From assembly GCA_030618475.1 (NCBI GenBank), contig JAUXDG010000002.1, positions 1 to 32,667 of the forward strand: 32,667 nt of DNA, in the 5' to 3' direction. The translations under genes were made by a program, and so were the position numbers. The stretch's first letter is position 1. Each line of letters begins with the position of its first letter. Origin of the DNA: Gammaproteobacteria bacterium (GTDB lineage: Bacteria > Pseudomonadota > Gammaproteobacteria > DSM-19610). Under the pieces are notes generated by a model, which ran no database searches, was not told the origin of the DNA, and was given only the letters and a program-made list of their open reading frames with translations. Shown here piece by piece: positions 18,792 through 28,495 of the stretch.

Positions 18792-19880
18792 TTATTGCTG
18801 CAAATTGAGTGCGGCCAGGCGGTCTGCCTGATCTTCTCTCTGCAACGGGTCTATGACACCGTCGAGTGCGCCCTGCATGACATCTTCGAGCTTGTAGAGC
18901 GTCAGGTTGATGCGGTGATCCGTGACACGGCCTTGCGGGAAGTTGTAGGTACGAATACGCTCTGAGCGGTCTCCGCTGCCAACCAGGTTGCGCCGTGTTT
19001 CTGTTTCTTCAGTGCGGCGTTTTTCATCTTCAGCGGCCTGCATGCGTGCTGCCAGCAGGGACATTGCGCGGGCGCGGTTCTTGTGCTGAGAGCGCTCGTC
19101 CTGGCATTCCACCACAATGCCGGTCGGCAGGTGAGTGACACGCACTGCAGAATCCGTTTTGTTGATGTGCTGTCCACCGGCGCCGGAAGCACGGTAGGTA
19201 TCCACTTTGAGGTCGGCGGGGTTGATTTCGATCGCTTCCTGCTCTTCGGCCTCCGGCAGTACCGCCACGGTCGCTGCCGAAGTGTGAATACGCCCCTGGG
19301 ATTCGGTTTCCGGAACACGCTGCACACGGTGCGCGCCGGATTCAAACTTGAGCTTCGCATACACGTTCTGACCGCTGACGCGTGCTATAATTTCCTTGAA
19401 GCCACCGTGTTCACCTTCACTCTCACTGAGAATCTCGACAGTCCAGCGCTGTGATTCTGCAAAACGTGAATACATGCGGAACAGGTTGCCGGCAAAAATC
19501 GCTGCTTCATCACCGCCGGTACCGGCGCGGATTTCCAGGTATGCATTTTTGTTGTCGTTGGGGTCCCTGGGTAGCAGGTGGGTTTGCAGTTCGAGTTCCA
19601 ATCCTTCCCTGTGCAGCTGTGCTGCTGCCAGTTCTTCGCTGGCCATGGCGCGCAATTCCGGGTCAGGGTCGTTGAGCAGTTCCTGTGCAGACTGTTCGTC
19701 CTGCTGAGATTTTTGCAGGGCTTCAAAACAGTTCACCACCGGTTTAAGTTGCGAGTACTCAACCGATAGATCACGGAAGCGCTTGATGTCAGCGATGACA
19801 TCCGGATCAGCGAGTAATGCGCTCACTTCCTGGGCACGTTCCACGATAGTTTCCAGTTTGCGTTCCAGTGAAGGGTTCAC
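18792..19880 (-). CDS. prfA: Peptide chain release factor 1
   Basis: '[23 protein letters not shown]', [39 protein letters not shown]. Start taken as the GTG at 19880 ([10 protein letters not shown]), just after the hemA stop. Confidence 0.97.
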   Translation of the reverse strand: MNPSLERKLETIVERAQEVSALLADPDVIADIKRFRDLSVEYSQLKPVVNCFEALQKSQQDEQSAQELLNDPDPELRAMASEELAAAQLHREGLELELQTHLLPRDPNDNKNAYLEIRAGTGGDEAAIFAGNLFRMYSRFAESQRWTVEILSESEGEHGGFKEIIARVSGQNVYAKLKFESGAHRVQRVPETESQGRIHTSAATVAVLPEAEEQEAIEINPADLKVDTYRASGAGGQHINKTDSAVRVTHLPTGIVVECQDERSQHKNRARAMSLLAARMQAAEDEKRRTEETETRRNLVGSGDRSERIRTYNFPQGRVTDHRINLTLYKLEDVMQGALDGVIDPLQREDQADRLAALNLQQ

Positions 19881-19881
19881 G

Positions 19882-21138
19882 TCAATCTTTCTGCAGCTTG
19901 AACAGTTCGAGAGCCGCCTGCAGCAGCTCGGTATTTCCACATTCCGCCGCTTGGCGGATTTGCACGCTGGGTTGGTGGATCAGTTTATTGGTCAGGGTGT
20001 GGGCGAGAAACTCCAGTACCTGCTGTGGATCCTTGCCGTTTGCCAGCATGTTCCGCGCTTTTTCCAGTACTGCATCGCGTTGCCGCTCGGCTTGTTGCCG
20101 GTAATCTCTGATAGTGGAAACAGCACCCTGCGCGCGCAACCAGGCCATGAAGCGCTCGACCTGAACGTCGATGATTTCTTCGGCCTGCAGAGCTGCCTGT
20201 TGCCGCGATTTCAGGTTCTCCTGAATCACTTCCTGCAAGTCATCCACTGTATACAGGTAAATATCTTCAAGTTCAGCGATTGCCGGATCGATATCGCGCG
20301 GAACAGCGATGTCGACCATAAATACCGGCCGGTGTTTACGGTGCTTGAGTGCTTTTTTTACCATCGCCTTGTTGAGGATTGGCTCGCTGCTGGCTGTGGC
20401 GGAAATAATTATGTCGGCTTCGGCCAGGTGGGCGGGGATTTCATCCAGAGAAATGCCGTAACCATTGAAAGTCGTCGCCAGGCAGTGCGCGCGTTCCTGG
20501 GTTCGATTCGCGACGATCAGACGCCCCAGCTTCTGATCGCTCAGGTGTCGGGCGGTCAGTTCGATGGTTTCACCGGCACCGATCAGCAGGGCAGTATGCT
20601 CGTTGAAACCACTGAATATCTGTCGTGCCAGACTGACTGCCGCGAAAGCCACGGAAACCGGGCTTTCGCCGATGGCGGTATCGGTGCGGATCTGTTTGGC
20701 GACTGAGAAGGTGTGCTGGAACAAACGACTTAACACAGCGTCCAGTGTGCCGGCATCGTCGGCAGCCTGATAGGCTTCTTTCATCTGGCCAAGAATCTGT
20801 GGTTCACCGAGAATCATCGAATCCAGTCCGCCGGCAACACGCAGCAGATGACGAACTGCGTCGTTATCGGGAAAGCTGTACAGGTGGGGGTGTATCGTGG
20901 CTGGATCCAGTCGGTGAAAGCGGGCCAGCCAGTCAGTCAGGATCTCAACACGCTCATCCTGCAGTCCGCAGTACAGCTCTGTGCGGTTGCAGGTGGATAG
21001 AATGGCCGCCTCACTGACGGAGGGCAGTGCGACCAGGTCCCGCAGCGCATCGGCGATATGTTCGCCAGTGAAGGCGACCCGCTCCCGTAATTCGACGGGT
21101 GCCGTACGATGATTAATGCCAAGCGCAATCAGGGACAT
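19882..21138 (-). CDS. hemA: Glutamyl-tRNA reductase
   Basis: '[23 protein letters not shown]', '[11 protein letters not shown]', '[17 protein letters not shown]'; start trimmed from 21204 to 21138. Confidence 0.97.
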   Translation of the reverse strand: MSLIALGINHRTAPVELRERVAFTGEHIADALRDLVALPSVSEAAILSTCNRTELYCGLQDERVEILTDWLARFHRLDPATIHPHLYSFPDNDAVRHLLRVAGGLDSMILGEPQILGQMKEAYQAADDAGTLDAVLSRLFQHTFSVAKQIRTDTAIGESPVSVAFAAVSLARQIFSGFNEHTALLIGAGETIELTARHLSDQKLGRLIVANRTQERAHCLATTFNGYGISLDEIPAHLAEADIIISATASSEPILNKAMVKKALKHRKHRPVFMVDIAVPRDIDPAIAELEDIYLYTVDDLQEVIQENLKSRQQAALQAEEIIDVQVERFMAWLRAQGAVSTIRDYRQQAERQRDAVLEKARNMLANGKDPQQVLEFLAHTLTNKLIHQPSVQIRQAAECGNTELLQAALELFKLQKD

Positions 21139-21260
21139 AAAGGCACATTTATAAATACAAACAGGAAATTCTGAGGTATGGTCGCGCTGAATACAAGCCA
21201 GCATGGCAGGTTACTGTAGCTTACGAAAACTTTGCCGTATAGTGACATGATGAATAAAAG

Positions 21261-23054
21261 GTGGACCGAATACTGGACAAGATGATTGATTTTAGCTGTA
21301 AAAGTGTAAATCTCCGTGCTTCTCTGCCCGTTTTTGTGATCCTGCTGCTGGCCGCGTGCGCCCAGCCGGTGGTCAAGGACGAACCCGGGGAGAAGGTCTC
21401 CGCTCCCGCAGCGGTTGAGCCTGAGCCCGATTCCAGGGAGTTGTCAGTGCAGCCTGTGCCAAAGCAGGAGCAACTGACCTCTCCCTTGTTATACAGTATG
21501 CTGCTCGGAGAAATTGCCGGGCAGCGCGGGCGGCTGGATGTTTCCGGAGCCAGTTACCTGGAGGCGGCGCGACAAAGTAACGACCCACGCATCGCGGAAC
21601 GTGCCCTGAAGATTTCCGTGTACGCCAAAAAACCGCAGCTGGCATTGCAGGCAGCGCGCCGCTGGGTAGAGCTGGCGCCCGGGAACCTCGAGGCCCGGCA
21701 GTCGCTGGCGGTGCTGGCATTACGTACCGACAATCAGCAGGAAGCGCTGGAGCAGTTTGAGTATTTGCTGCAACAGAGCCAGGGCGAGGGCGACGACCCC
21801 TACCAGTCCCTGCTGGCACTGATGGCACGGGAACCGGACCAGCAGCGTGCCCTGGAAATGATGAAGCAGCTGGTTGCCTTGCGTCCACAGGACCCAGGGG
21901 CGCATTTTGCTTATGCACGTCTGGCAGTGCACGCCAAGAACCAGCCGCTCGCGGAGCAGGAGGTTGAGCGTTCTCTGCAGCTGCGCCCCGACTGGACGCA
22001 GGCACTGATTCTGCAGGCGCAGATTCATCTTGAGCAGGGCCGGGGTGAGCTCGCCCGCCAACGGCTGTATGCAGCGTTACAGCGTAAGCCGAAAGATGCT
22101 GATCTGCGCCTGGCTTATGCACGTCTGCTGGTGGATCTGGACGACTTTGATGGCGCACGTGCTGAGTACAGCACGTTGCTTAAACAGCAGCCCGATAACG
22201 GTCAGGTTCTTTATTCACTGGCGCTTCTGGCGCTTGAAGCCAACCAGTTGGAAGATGCTCAGAATTTTTTCGAGAAGCTGGTAGCGCTGGATTATCAGAC
22301 GCAGCAGGCCTATTACTACCTGGGTGCCATCGCCGAAGAACAAAACAACAGGTCGCGCGCCTTGCAGTGGTATCAGAAGGTTGAACAAGGTGACCACTGG
22401 ATCGAAGTGCAGATCCGCATCGCCCGGCTGGAAGCGCAGGGGGATGATGTCGGGGCTGCCCGCGAGCGCCTGCGTAAGCTGCGCCTTGGCCACCCTGCTC
22501 AGGCGCAACGCCTGTTCCTGGTGGAAGGCGATATTCTGACACAGCTTGGACGCTACCAGGAAGCCTACACCTTATACAGCCAGTATCTGGACACACAGCC
22601 GGACGATTCCGAAATTCTATACGCTCGTGCGCTCACCGCCGAAAACCTTGATCGGCTTGATGAGGCTGAGCGTGATTTTCGCAAGGTATTGCAGCAGGAC
22701 CCGGAAAATACACGGACCTTGAATGCCCTGGGCTATACGCTTGCCGATCGTACCGGGCGTTACCAAGAGGCTCTGGTCTACGTGCAAAAGGCATTCACCC
22801 AGACACCCGATGATCCAGCCGTCATCGATAGCATGGGTTGGGTGCTGTATCGTCTCGGGCGTTTGCAGGAAGCGCGTGATCACCTGCAGAAAGCCTATGA
22901 CATGACAGCGGACGGTGAAATTGGTGCACACCTGGGTGAGGTCATGTGGGCGATGGGTGATAAGAACGCCGCCCGTGCCGTCTGGGATAAGGCGCGCAGG
23001 GATTCGCCCGGCAACGCTGTTCTGGAAGAGACGCTCAGGCGCTTATCACCCTGA
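21261..23054 (+). CDS. TPR-repeat lipoprotein
   Basis: Lipobox LLLAACAQP; many TPR repeats; upstream of lolB and divergent from hemA. Start GTG 21261 or ATG 21282. Confidence 0.9.
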   Translation: MDRILDKMIDFSCKSVNLRASLPVFVILLLAACAQPVVKDEPGEKVSAPAAVEPEPDSRELSVQPVPKQEQLTSPLLYSMLLGEIAGQRGRLDVSGASYLEAARQSNDPRIAERALKISVYAKKPQLALQAARRWVELAPGNLEARQSLAVLALRTDNQQEALEQFEYLLQQSQGEGDDPYQSLLALMAREPDQQRALEMMKQLVALRPQDPGAHFAYARLAVHAKNQPLAEQEVERSLQLRPDWTQALILQAQIHLEQGRGELARQRLYAALQRKPKDADLRLAYARLLVDLDDFDGARAEYSTLLKQQPDNGQVLYSLALLALEANQLEDAQNFFEKLVALDYQTQQAYYYLGAIAEEQNNRSRALQWYQKVEQGDHWIEVQIRIARLEAQGDDVGAARERLRKLRLGHPAQAQRLFLVEGDILTQLGRYQEAYTLYSQYLDTQPDDSEILYARALTAENLDRLDEAERDFRKVLQQDPENTRTLNALGYTLADRTGRYQEALVYVQKAFTQTPDDPAVIDSMGWVLYRLGRLQEARDHLQKAYDMTADGEIGAHLGEVMWAMGDKNAARAVWDKARRDSPGNAVLEETLRRLSP

Positions 23055-23076
23055 TTTCGTCTATCGCATTTTTTAA

Positions 23077-23682
23077 ATGAGTTCTATGGCAATCACGCGC
23101 TGGGTCTGGCTGGCCGGTTTTCTTGTCCTGAGCGGTTGCGCTACCCGCCCACCGGTTTCCCCGGCGGATTCGGAGGCAAGCTGGCTGGCCCACCAGGCCG
23201 TACTTGAAACCCTGACCCATTGGAGGGTCCAGGGACGGATCGCCGTGCGCACCGATAGCGAGGGCTGGAGTGCCCATTTTGACTGGAAACAGCGCGGTGA
23301 GGATTACCGGATTCGTGTACGTGGTCCGTTCGGGCAAGGGGCCGTGGAATTACACGGCAATGATCTGGGGGTGTGGCTGAAGCGTGCTGACCAGCCGCCC
23401 GTTTTTGCACTGAATCCCGAAGCCCTGCTCGAGCGGGAAACCGGCTGGCAGCTGCCGGTGGCAGGCCTCAGTTCCTGGCTGCGTGGCTTGCCGGTACCAG
23501 GCGGGCAGCCGAATATTGTCTGGGATACGCAAGGCCGTCTGCTGAAAATCGAGCAAAATGGCTGGCAGATCAGTTACAGTCGTTACCTGGTGCAGAGTGA
23601 TTTGCAGTTGCCGGAGAAGTTGCGGATGCAGCGTGATTCCCTGCAGGTCAAATTTATCATCGATGTCTGGCAGACATCGTGA
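23077..23682 (+). CDS. lolB: Outer-membrane lipoprotein LolB
   Basis: Lipobox LVLSGCATR; 'WRVQGRIAVRTDSEGWSAHFDWKQRGEDYRIRVRGPFGQGAVELHG'; precedes ispE. Confidence 0.93.
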   Translation: MSSMAITRWVWLAGFLVLSGCATRPPVSPADSEASWLAHQAVLETLTHWRVQGRIAVRTDSEGWSAHFDWKQRGEDYRIRVRGPFGQGAVELHGNDLGVWLKRADQPPVFALNPEALLERETGWQLPVAGLSSWLRGLPVPGGQPNIVWDTQGRLLKIEQNGWQISYSRYLVQSDLQLPEKLRMQRDSLQVKFIIDVWQTS

Positions 23683-24542
23683 GCGGGGCCGTCACGGGCC
23701 GGCCTTGGCCCGCACCCGCCAAGCTTAACCTGTTCCTGCATGTCACCGGCCGTCGCGCGGATGGTTACCATGAATTGCAGACGGCCTTTCAGTTTCTCGA
23801 TAGGGGTGATGCGCTGTGGTTCGAGGTGACAGATGGCGGTGGCATCGAACTCGAGTGTGGTTTGCCGGGCATTCCTGCTGATCAGAACCTGATTGTTCGC
23901 GCGGCCCGGCGTCTGGCTGATCACACCGGCTGTTCCCAGGGAGCGCGGATACAGGCTGAGAAGCGTTTACCCGTGGGTGGTGGGCTGGGTGGTGGAAGTT
24001 CGGATGCGGCAACCACGCTGGTGGCGCTGAATGTCCTGTGGGGACTGGGGCTGGATGCCGATGAGTTGGCCTGGCTCGGCTTGCAGTTGGGCGCCGACGT
24101 ACCGGTGTTTGTTCGCGGGGCAGCCGCCTGGGCAGAGGGTGTGGGCGAGAAACTGACCCCCCTCCCGGAGCTCGTGGAGCCCTGGTACCTGGTCGTGTAT
24201 CCTGCGGTAAGCGTATCAACTGCTGAGATTTTTTCCGATCCGGAATTGACACGCAGCACACACCCCCTCAAAATACCCGCCTTTCTCTCGGGCGCAGGGG
24301 TTAACTACCTGGAGCCGGTGGTTGTGCGGCGCTATCCGGAAGTAGGTAAGGCACTGAATTGGCTTTCAAAACATCAACCTGCACGGATGACTGGGAGTGG
24401 TGCCTGTGTGTTTGCTGCGTGTAAAGATCGTCACCAGGCGGAATCCATTCTGAAGCAGCTGCCAGTCCCCTGGACGGGATTTGTGTCTCGCGGCTGTAAC
24501 CGTTCCCCGTTGCTGGAGAGGCTGGAACAGCGGCACATATAG
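23679..24542 (+). CDS. ispE: 4-diphosphocytidyl-2-C-methyl-D-erythritol kinase
   Basis: 'WPAPAKLNLFLHVTGRRADGYHELQTAFQFLD', GHMP motif 'LPVGGGLGGGSSDAATTL'; GTG start overlapping the lolB stop. Confidence 0.96.
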   Translation: MSGAVTGRPWPAPAKLNLFLHVTGRRADGYHELQTAFQFLDRGDALWFEVTDGGGIELECGLPGIPADQNLIVRAARRLADHTGCSQGARIQAEKRLPVGGGLGGGSSDAATTLVALNVLWGLGLDADELAWLGLQLGADVPVFVRGAAAWAEGVGEKLTPLPELVEPWYLVVYPAVSVSTAEIFSDPELTRSTHPLKIPAFLSGAGVNYLEPVVVRRYPEVGKALNWLSKHQPARMTGSGACVFAACKDRHQAESILKQLPVPWTGFVSRGCNRSPLLERLEQRHI

Positions 24543-24550
24543 GGTTTTAT

Positions 24551-24625
24551 TGGGGCGTCGCCAAGCGGTAAGGCACTGGGTTTTGATCTCAGTATGCGCA
24601 GGTTCGAATCCTGCCGCCCCAGCCA
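24551..24625 (+). tRNA. tRNA-Gln (anticodon TTG), CCA encoded
   Basis: TGGGGCG...CTGGG-TTTTGAT-CTCAG...GGTTCGAATCC...CGCCCCAGCCA cloverleaf. Confidence 0.95.
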
Positions 24626-24689
24626 AAGTTGAACAAGGTTGCGTTATCACCGGGCCGGTTTTGCTCGGACAACTACGGGTAGCAATAGC

Positions 24690-25664
24690 ATGAAAGGCAT
24701 TCCTCCATCGGACGCAGACGATTCCCTGATGGTGTTTTCGGGTAATGCCAACCCGCCATTGGCGCAGTCGATCGCCAACCACTTGCGAATGCACCTGGGC
24801 AAGGCGGTGGTCAGCCAGTTCAGTGATGGCGAGATTATGGTCGAGATCATGGAAAACGTTCGTGGTCGAGACGTTTTCGTGGTGCAACCCACCTGTGCGC
24901 CGACCAATAACAATTTGATGGAATTGCTGGTCATGGTGGATGCCCTGCAGCGCGCCTCAGCGGCCCGTGTCACCACGGTGATTCCTTATTTCGGTTATGC
25001 GCGCCAGGACCGGCGTCCACGCTCCGCCCGCGTGCCGATTACCGCCAAGGTCGTTGCGCAGATGATTGGTAACGTTGGTGCGGACCGGGTCTTGACGGTG
25101 GATCTGCACGCGGACCAGATACAGGGCTATTTTGATGTGCCGGTCGACAATGTCTACGCCTCACCGATTCTGTTGGGTGATGTGTGGCGTCAGAAGTATC
25201 CGAATATTATCGTAATATCGCCGGATGTCGGTGGTGTGGTCCGGGCACGGGCGTTGGCCAAACGTCTGGACGATGCCGAACTGGCTATCATCGACAAGCG
25301 CCGGCCGAAAGCCAATGTAGCCAAGGTCATGAATATCATCGGCGAAGTCGAGGGGCGTAGCTGTGTATTGGTGGACGACCTGGTCGATACCGCCGGCACC
25401 TTGTGCCAGGCCGCCAAAGCGCTTAAGGAGCAGGGCGCTGAACGTGTCGTGGCGTATTGTACGCATCCGGTACTGTCGGGTGATGCCATCAAGAATATAG
25501 CTGACTCGCAACTCGACGAGCTGGTGGTGACGGATAGTATTCTCTTGCGCCCCGATGCGCAGGCCTGCCCGCGTATCCGCCAGTTGAGTATCGCCGAAAT
25601 GCTGGCCGAAGCGATTCGCCGTATCAGTTGCGAAGAGTCTCTCAGCTCGATGTTTATGGATTAA
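24690..25664 (+). CDS. prs: Ribose-phosphate pyrophosphokinase
   Basis: '[20 protein letters not shown]', '[19 protein letters not shown]', PRPP loop '[21 protein letters not shown]'; start trimmed to 24690. Confidence 0.97.
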   Translation: MKGIPPSDADDSLMVFSGNANPPLAQSIANHLRMHLGKAVVSQFSDGEIMVEIMENVRGRDVFVVQPTCAPTNNNLMELLVMVDALQRASAARVTTVIPYFGYARQDRRPRSARVPITAKVVAQMIGNVGADRVLTVDLHADQIQGYFDVPVDNVYASPILLGDVWRQKYPNIIVISPDVGGVVRARALAKRLDDAELAIIDKRRPKANVAKVMNIIGEVEGRSCVLVDDLVDTAGTLCQAAKALKEQGAERVVAYCTHPVLSGDAIKNIADSQLDELVVTDSILLRPDAQACPRIRQLSIAEMLAEAIRRISCEESLSSMFMD

Positions 25665-25703
25665 GATTTCGGGTTCGGTGCCCTGGGCGTCGAACCTTGT
25701 GGT

Positions 25704-25723
25704 CTCCTCTGGTCGCGGAGGAG
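25704..25723 (+). other. Small leader hairpin upstream of rplY
   Basis: CTCCTC-tggtcgcg-GAGGAG followed by TTGTTT in the prs-rplY gap. Confidence 0.4.
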
Positions 25724-25750
25724 TTGTTTATGCAAACTGGAGTAAGTGGT

Positions 25751-26392
25751 ATGTCAATTTTTGAACTCGAAGCAGAGTCACGCTCAGACATGGGGAAGGG
25801 TGCGAGCCGCCGCCTGCGTCGTGACGGCAAAGTGCCCGCTGTCATCTATGGTGGTGGAGAGGACCCGCAGTCCATTACGCTGGTACACAGCGAAATTCTG
25901 AAACGTCTGGATCACGAAGCTTTCTATTCACACATTCTGACCGTCAATGTCGATGGCAAGCCCGGTAATGCGGTATTGCGTGATATGCAGCGCCACCCGG
26001 CGAAGCCGATTATCATGCACATGGACTTCCAGCGTGTCGACGAGAGCAAGCCGATTCGTGTGCACGTGCCGTTACACTTTATCGGTGAAGATGTGGCGCC
26101 CGGTGCCAAGGCCGGTGGGCTGATTACTCACGAACTCATCGAAGTGGCGCTGGATGTGTTGCCCCGGCATTTACCGGAATTCATCGAAGTGGATGTTTCC
26201 GCTCTCGAGGTGGGTGAATCACGGCACCTGTCAGATCTCCCGCTGCCGGAAAGCGGCAGCCTGGTTGAGCTGGCGCGTGGTGAAGGACACGATTTGCCTG
26301 TTGTTTCTATCCACGTACGTCGCGGAGGTGGTGAGACTGAAGAGGGTGAAGCAGTCGAAGGCGGTGAAGCAGCCGCTGAAGGCGAAAGCTGA
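25751..26392 (+). CDS. rplY: 50S ribosomal protein L25 (Ctc form)
   Basis: '[47 protein letters not shown]', acidic C-terminal tail; start trimmed to the ATG at 25751. Confidence 0.95.
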   Translation: MSIFELEAESRSDMGKGASRRLRRDGKVPAVIYGGGEDPQSITLVHSEILKRLDHEAFYSHILTVNVDGKPGNAVLRDMQRHPAKPIIMHMDFQRVDESKPIRVHVPLHFIGEDVAPGAKAGGLITHELIEVALDVLPRHLPEFIEVDVSALEVGESRHLSDLPLPESGSLVELARGEGHDLPVVSIHVRRGGGETEEGEAVEGGEAAAEGES

Positions 26393-26404
26393 TCCTGCTG
26401 GCCG

Positions 26405-26983
26405 GTGCCGGCTATTCAGCTCATTGTCGGACTCGGGAACCCAGGTTCCGAATACGAACCAACCCGGCATAACGCCGGGTTTTGGTTTGTAGATGAACTG
26501 GTGCAGCGTTGCGGGCAGAGATTCCGCTCCGAACAGCGATCTCAGAGTGAAGTGGCGCGCTGTCTGCTGGACGGCAACGAGTGCCGCCTGCAGAAACCAA
26601 TGACCTTTATGAACCGCAGCGGCCAGGCAGTCGGCGCACTGGCGCGGTTTTTTAAAATCCCGCCGCCGCAGATCCTGATAGTTCACGACGAGCTGGATCT
26701 GCCACCCGGTACCATCAGGCTTAAAAAGGGCGGTGGTCATGGTGGCCATAACGGTTTGCGTGATTTGATCAGTCATCTGGGCAGTAAGGATTTTCACCGT
26801 TTGCGTGTGGGCATCGGTCATCCCGGGCACCGGGACCAGGTCGTGGACTATGTGCTCCGAAAACCGTCAAAGGAAGATCGCCGTCAGATAGATGACGCTA
26901 TCTATGATGCGCTGAACGTGATGCCGGATGTGGTAGAAGGGAAGTTTGAGCTCGCCATGAATTCACTGCATGTCCGGAAATAA
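26405..26983 (+). CDS. pth: Peptidyl-tRNA hydrolase
   Basis: 'IQLIVGLGNPGSEYEPTRHNAGFWFVDEL', 'KPMTFMNRSGQAV', 'GGHGGHNGLRDLI'. Confidence 0.97.
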   Translation: MPAIQLIVGLGNPGSEYEPTRHNAGFWFVDELVQRCGQRFRSEQRSQSEVARCLLDGNECRLQKPMTFMNRSGQAVGALARFFKIPPPQILIVHDELDLPPGTIRLKKGGGHGGHNGLRDLISHLGSKDFHRLRVGIGHPGHRDQVVDYVLRKPSKEDRRQIDDAIYDALNVMPDVVEGKFELAMNSLHVRK

Positions 26984-26991
26984 AGTTAAAG

Positions 26992-27016
26992 GGGAACAGG
27001 TTTCAAATCTGTTCCC
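26992..27016 (+). terminator. Hairpin in the pth-ychF gap
   Basis: GGGAACAG-gtttcaaat-CTGTTCCC perfect 8-bp stem; no strong T-tract follows. Confidence 0.4.
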
Positions 27017-27039
27017 TGCACTATTTGGATTAAAACATT

Positions 27040-28131
27040 ATGGGATTTAAATGCGGAATTGTTGGTTTGCCGAATGTCGGCAAGTCAACCTTGTTCAACG
27101 CCCTCACCAAAGCCGGGATTCAGGCTGAGAATTATCCGTTCTGTACCATAGATCCCAACGTCGGCGTAGTGCCGGTTCCAGATCCAAGACTGGCTGAACT
27201 GGCGGCGATTGTTAATCCGCAAAGGGTGTTGCCCACTACCATGGAATTTGTGGACATCGCCGGCCTGGTTGCCGGCGCCTCCAAGGGTGAGGGGCTGGGT
27301 AACAAGTTCCTCGCCAACATCCGCGAGACCGACGCCATTGTGCATGTTGTGCGCTGTTTCCAGGATGATAATGTGATACACGTGGGGGGCAGAATAGATC
27401 CACTATCCGATATCGAAGTCATCAATACCGAACTGGCGCTGGCCGATCTGGAGACTGTGGAAAAAGCCCTACACCGGGTCAGCAAAGTAGCCAAAAGCGG
27501 TGACAAGGCTGCCAGGTCCAAACTGGTTGTGCTTGAACAACTCGGGACCCATCTCGACGAAGGTCACATGGCACGTGCCATGAATCTGGACGATGACGCC
27601 AGGGCAGAGCTGTACGACCTTCATCTGCTGACCATCAAACCCACCATGTATATCGCCAATGTTGCTGAAGATGGATTCCGCAACAACCCCCAGCTCGATG
27701 CCGTGCGTGTACTGGCGGAACGGGAGGGTGCTGCGGTGGTGCCGGTGTGTGCAGCCATCGAGGCCGAACTGGTTGAGCTGGACGAGGAAGACCAGAGCGC
27801 CTTTCTGCATGAACTCGGGCTCGAAGAACCCGGCCTGACCCGGGTAATCCGTGCCGGCTATCTCCTGCTCGGACTGCACACCTACTTCACCGCCGGTGTG
27901 AAGGAAGTCCGCGCCTGGACGGTACGCATCGGTGCTACAGCGCCACAGGCGGCCGGGGTCATCCACACAGATTTCGAGAAAGGTTTTATCCGGGCGGAAG
28001 TGACATCTTTCGATGACTTTATCGCCTGTAAAGGCGAACAGGGCGCCAGGGAGGCCGGAAAGCTGCGTCTGGAAGGCAAAGACTATGTCGTGCATGACGG
28101 TGATGTCATGCACTTCCGCTTTAACGTCTAA
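27040..28131 (+). CDS. ychF: Redox-regulated ATPase YchF (OLA1-type)
   Basis: '[25 protein letters not shown]', C-terminal TGS '[15 protein letters not shown]'. Confidence 0.98.
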   Translation: MGFKCGIVGLPNVGKSTLFNALTKAGIQAENYPFCTIDPNVGVVPVPDPRLAELAAIVNPQRVLPTTMEFVDIAGLVAGASKGEGLGNKFLANIRETDAIVHVVRCFQDDNVIHVGGRIDPLSDIEVINTELALADLETVEKALHRVSKVAKSGDKAARSKLVVLEQLGTHLDEGHMARAMNLDDDARAELYDLHLLTIKPTMYIANVAEDGFRNNPQLDAVRVLAEREGAAVVPVCAAIEAELVELDEEDQSAFLHELGLEEPGLTRVIRAGYLLLGLHTYFTAGVKEVRAWTVRIGATAPQAAGVIHTDFEKGFIRAEVTSFDDFIACKGEQGAREAGKLRLEGKDYVVHDGDVMHFRFNV

Positions 28132-28203
28132 CTGGACAGCAGGCCGTTAAATTCCTACAATCTCGCCTCTTTCCGCGGCCGACCTGAGCCGCATCCGAAC
28201 AAT

Positions 28204-28280
28204 GGCAAGGTAGCTCAGTTGGTTAGAGCACAGCACTCATAATGCTGGGGTCGGCGGTTCGAGCCCGCCCCTTGCTACCA
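28204..28280 (+). tRNA. tRNA-Met (anticodon CAT, elongator type), CCA encoded
   Basis: GGCAAGGTAGCTCAGTTGGTTAGAGCACAGCACTCATAATGCTGGGGTC...GGTTCGAGCCCGCCCCTTGCTACCA cloverleaf. Confidence 0.95.
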
Positions 28281-28495
28281 AATATTACCATGCCTATCAA
28301 TGTGTCATGCTCTCCTGGGTGGGGCTCAGGCCTGGCGCAGGATCACCGGTGCGGGACTCTTGCCCGCAAACCCGTTCCGCCGCTCCAATCAGCTTACCCA
28401 GTTCTGCGCCAGAGGAATGCGTCGTTATGCGTCCGGACGTGTGGCCGAGCAGATCCTGCCGACCCATGCCCGAGCCAAAGAGCGCTCGCGGTGTT

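Noticed and set aside
21373-22158. 261-aa minus-strand ORF opposite the TPR lipoprotein
   Set aside because: Pro/Ala/Arg-rich shadow translation; the TPR frame explains the region.
28090-28113. Perfect inverted repeat GTGCATGAC-N6-GTCATGCAC at the ychF 3' end
   Set aside because: Falls in the conserved YchF C-terminal motif [10 protein letters not shown], so codon constraint explains it.
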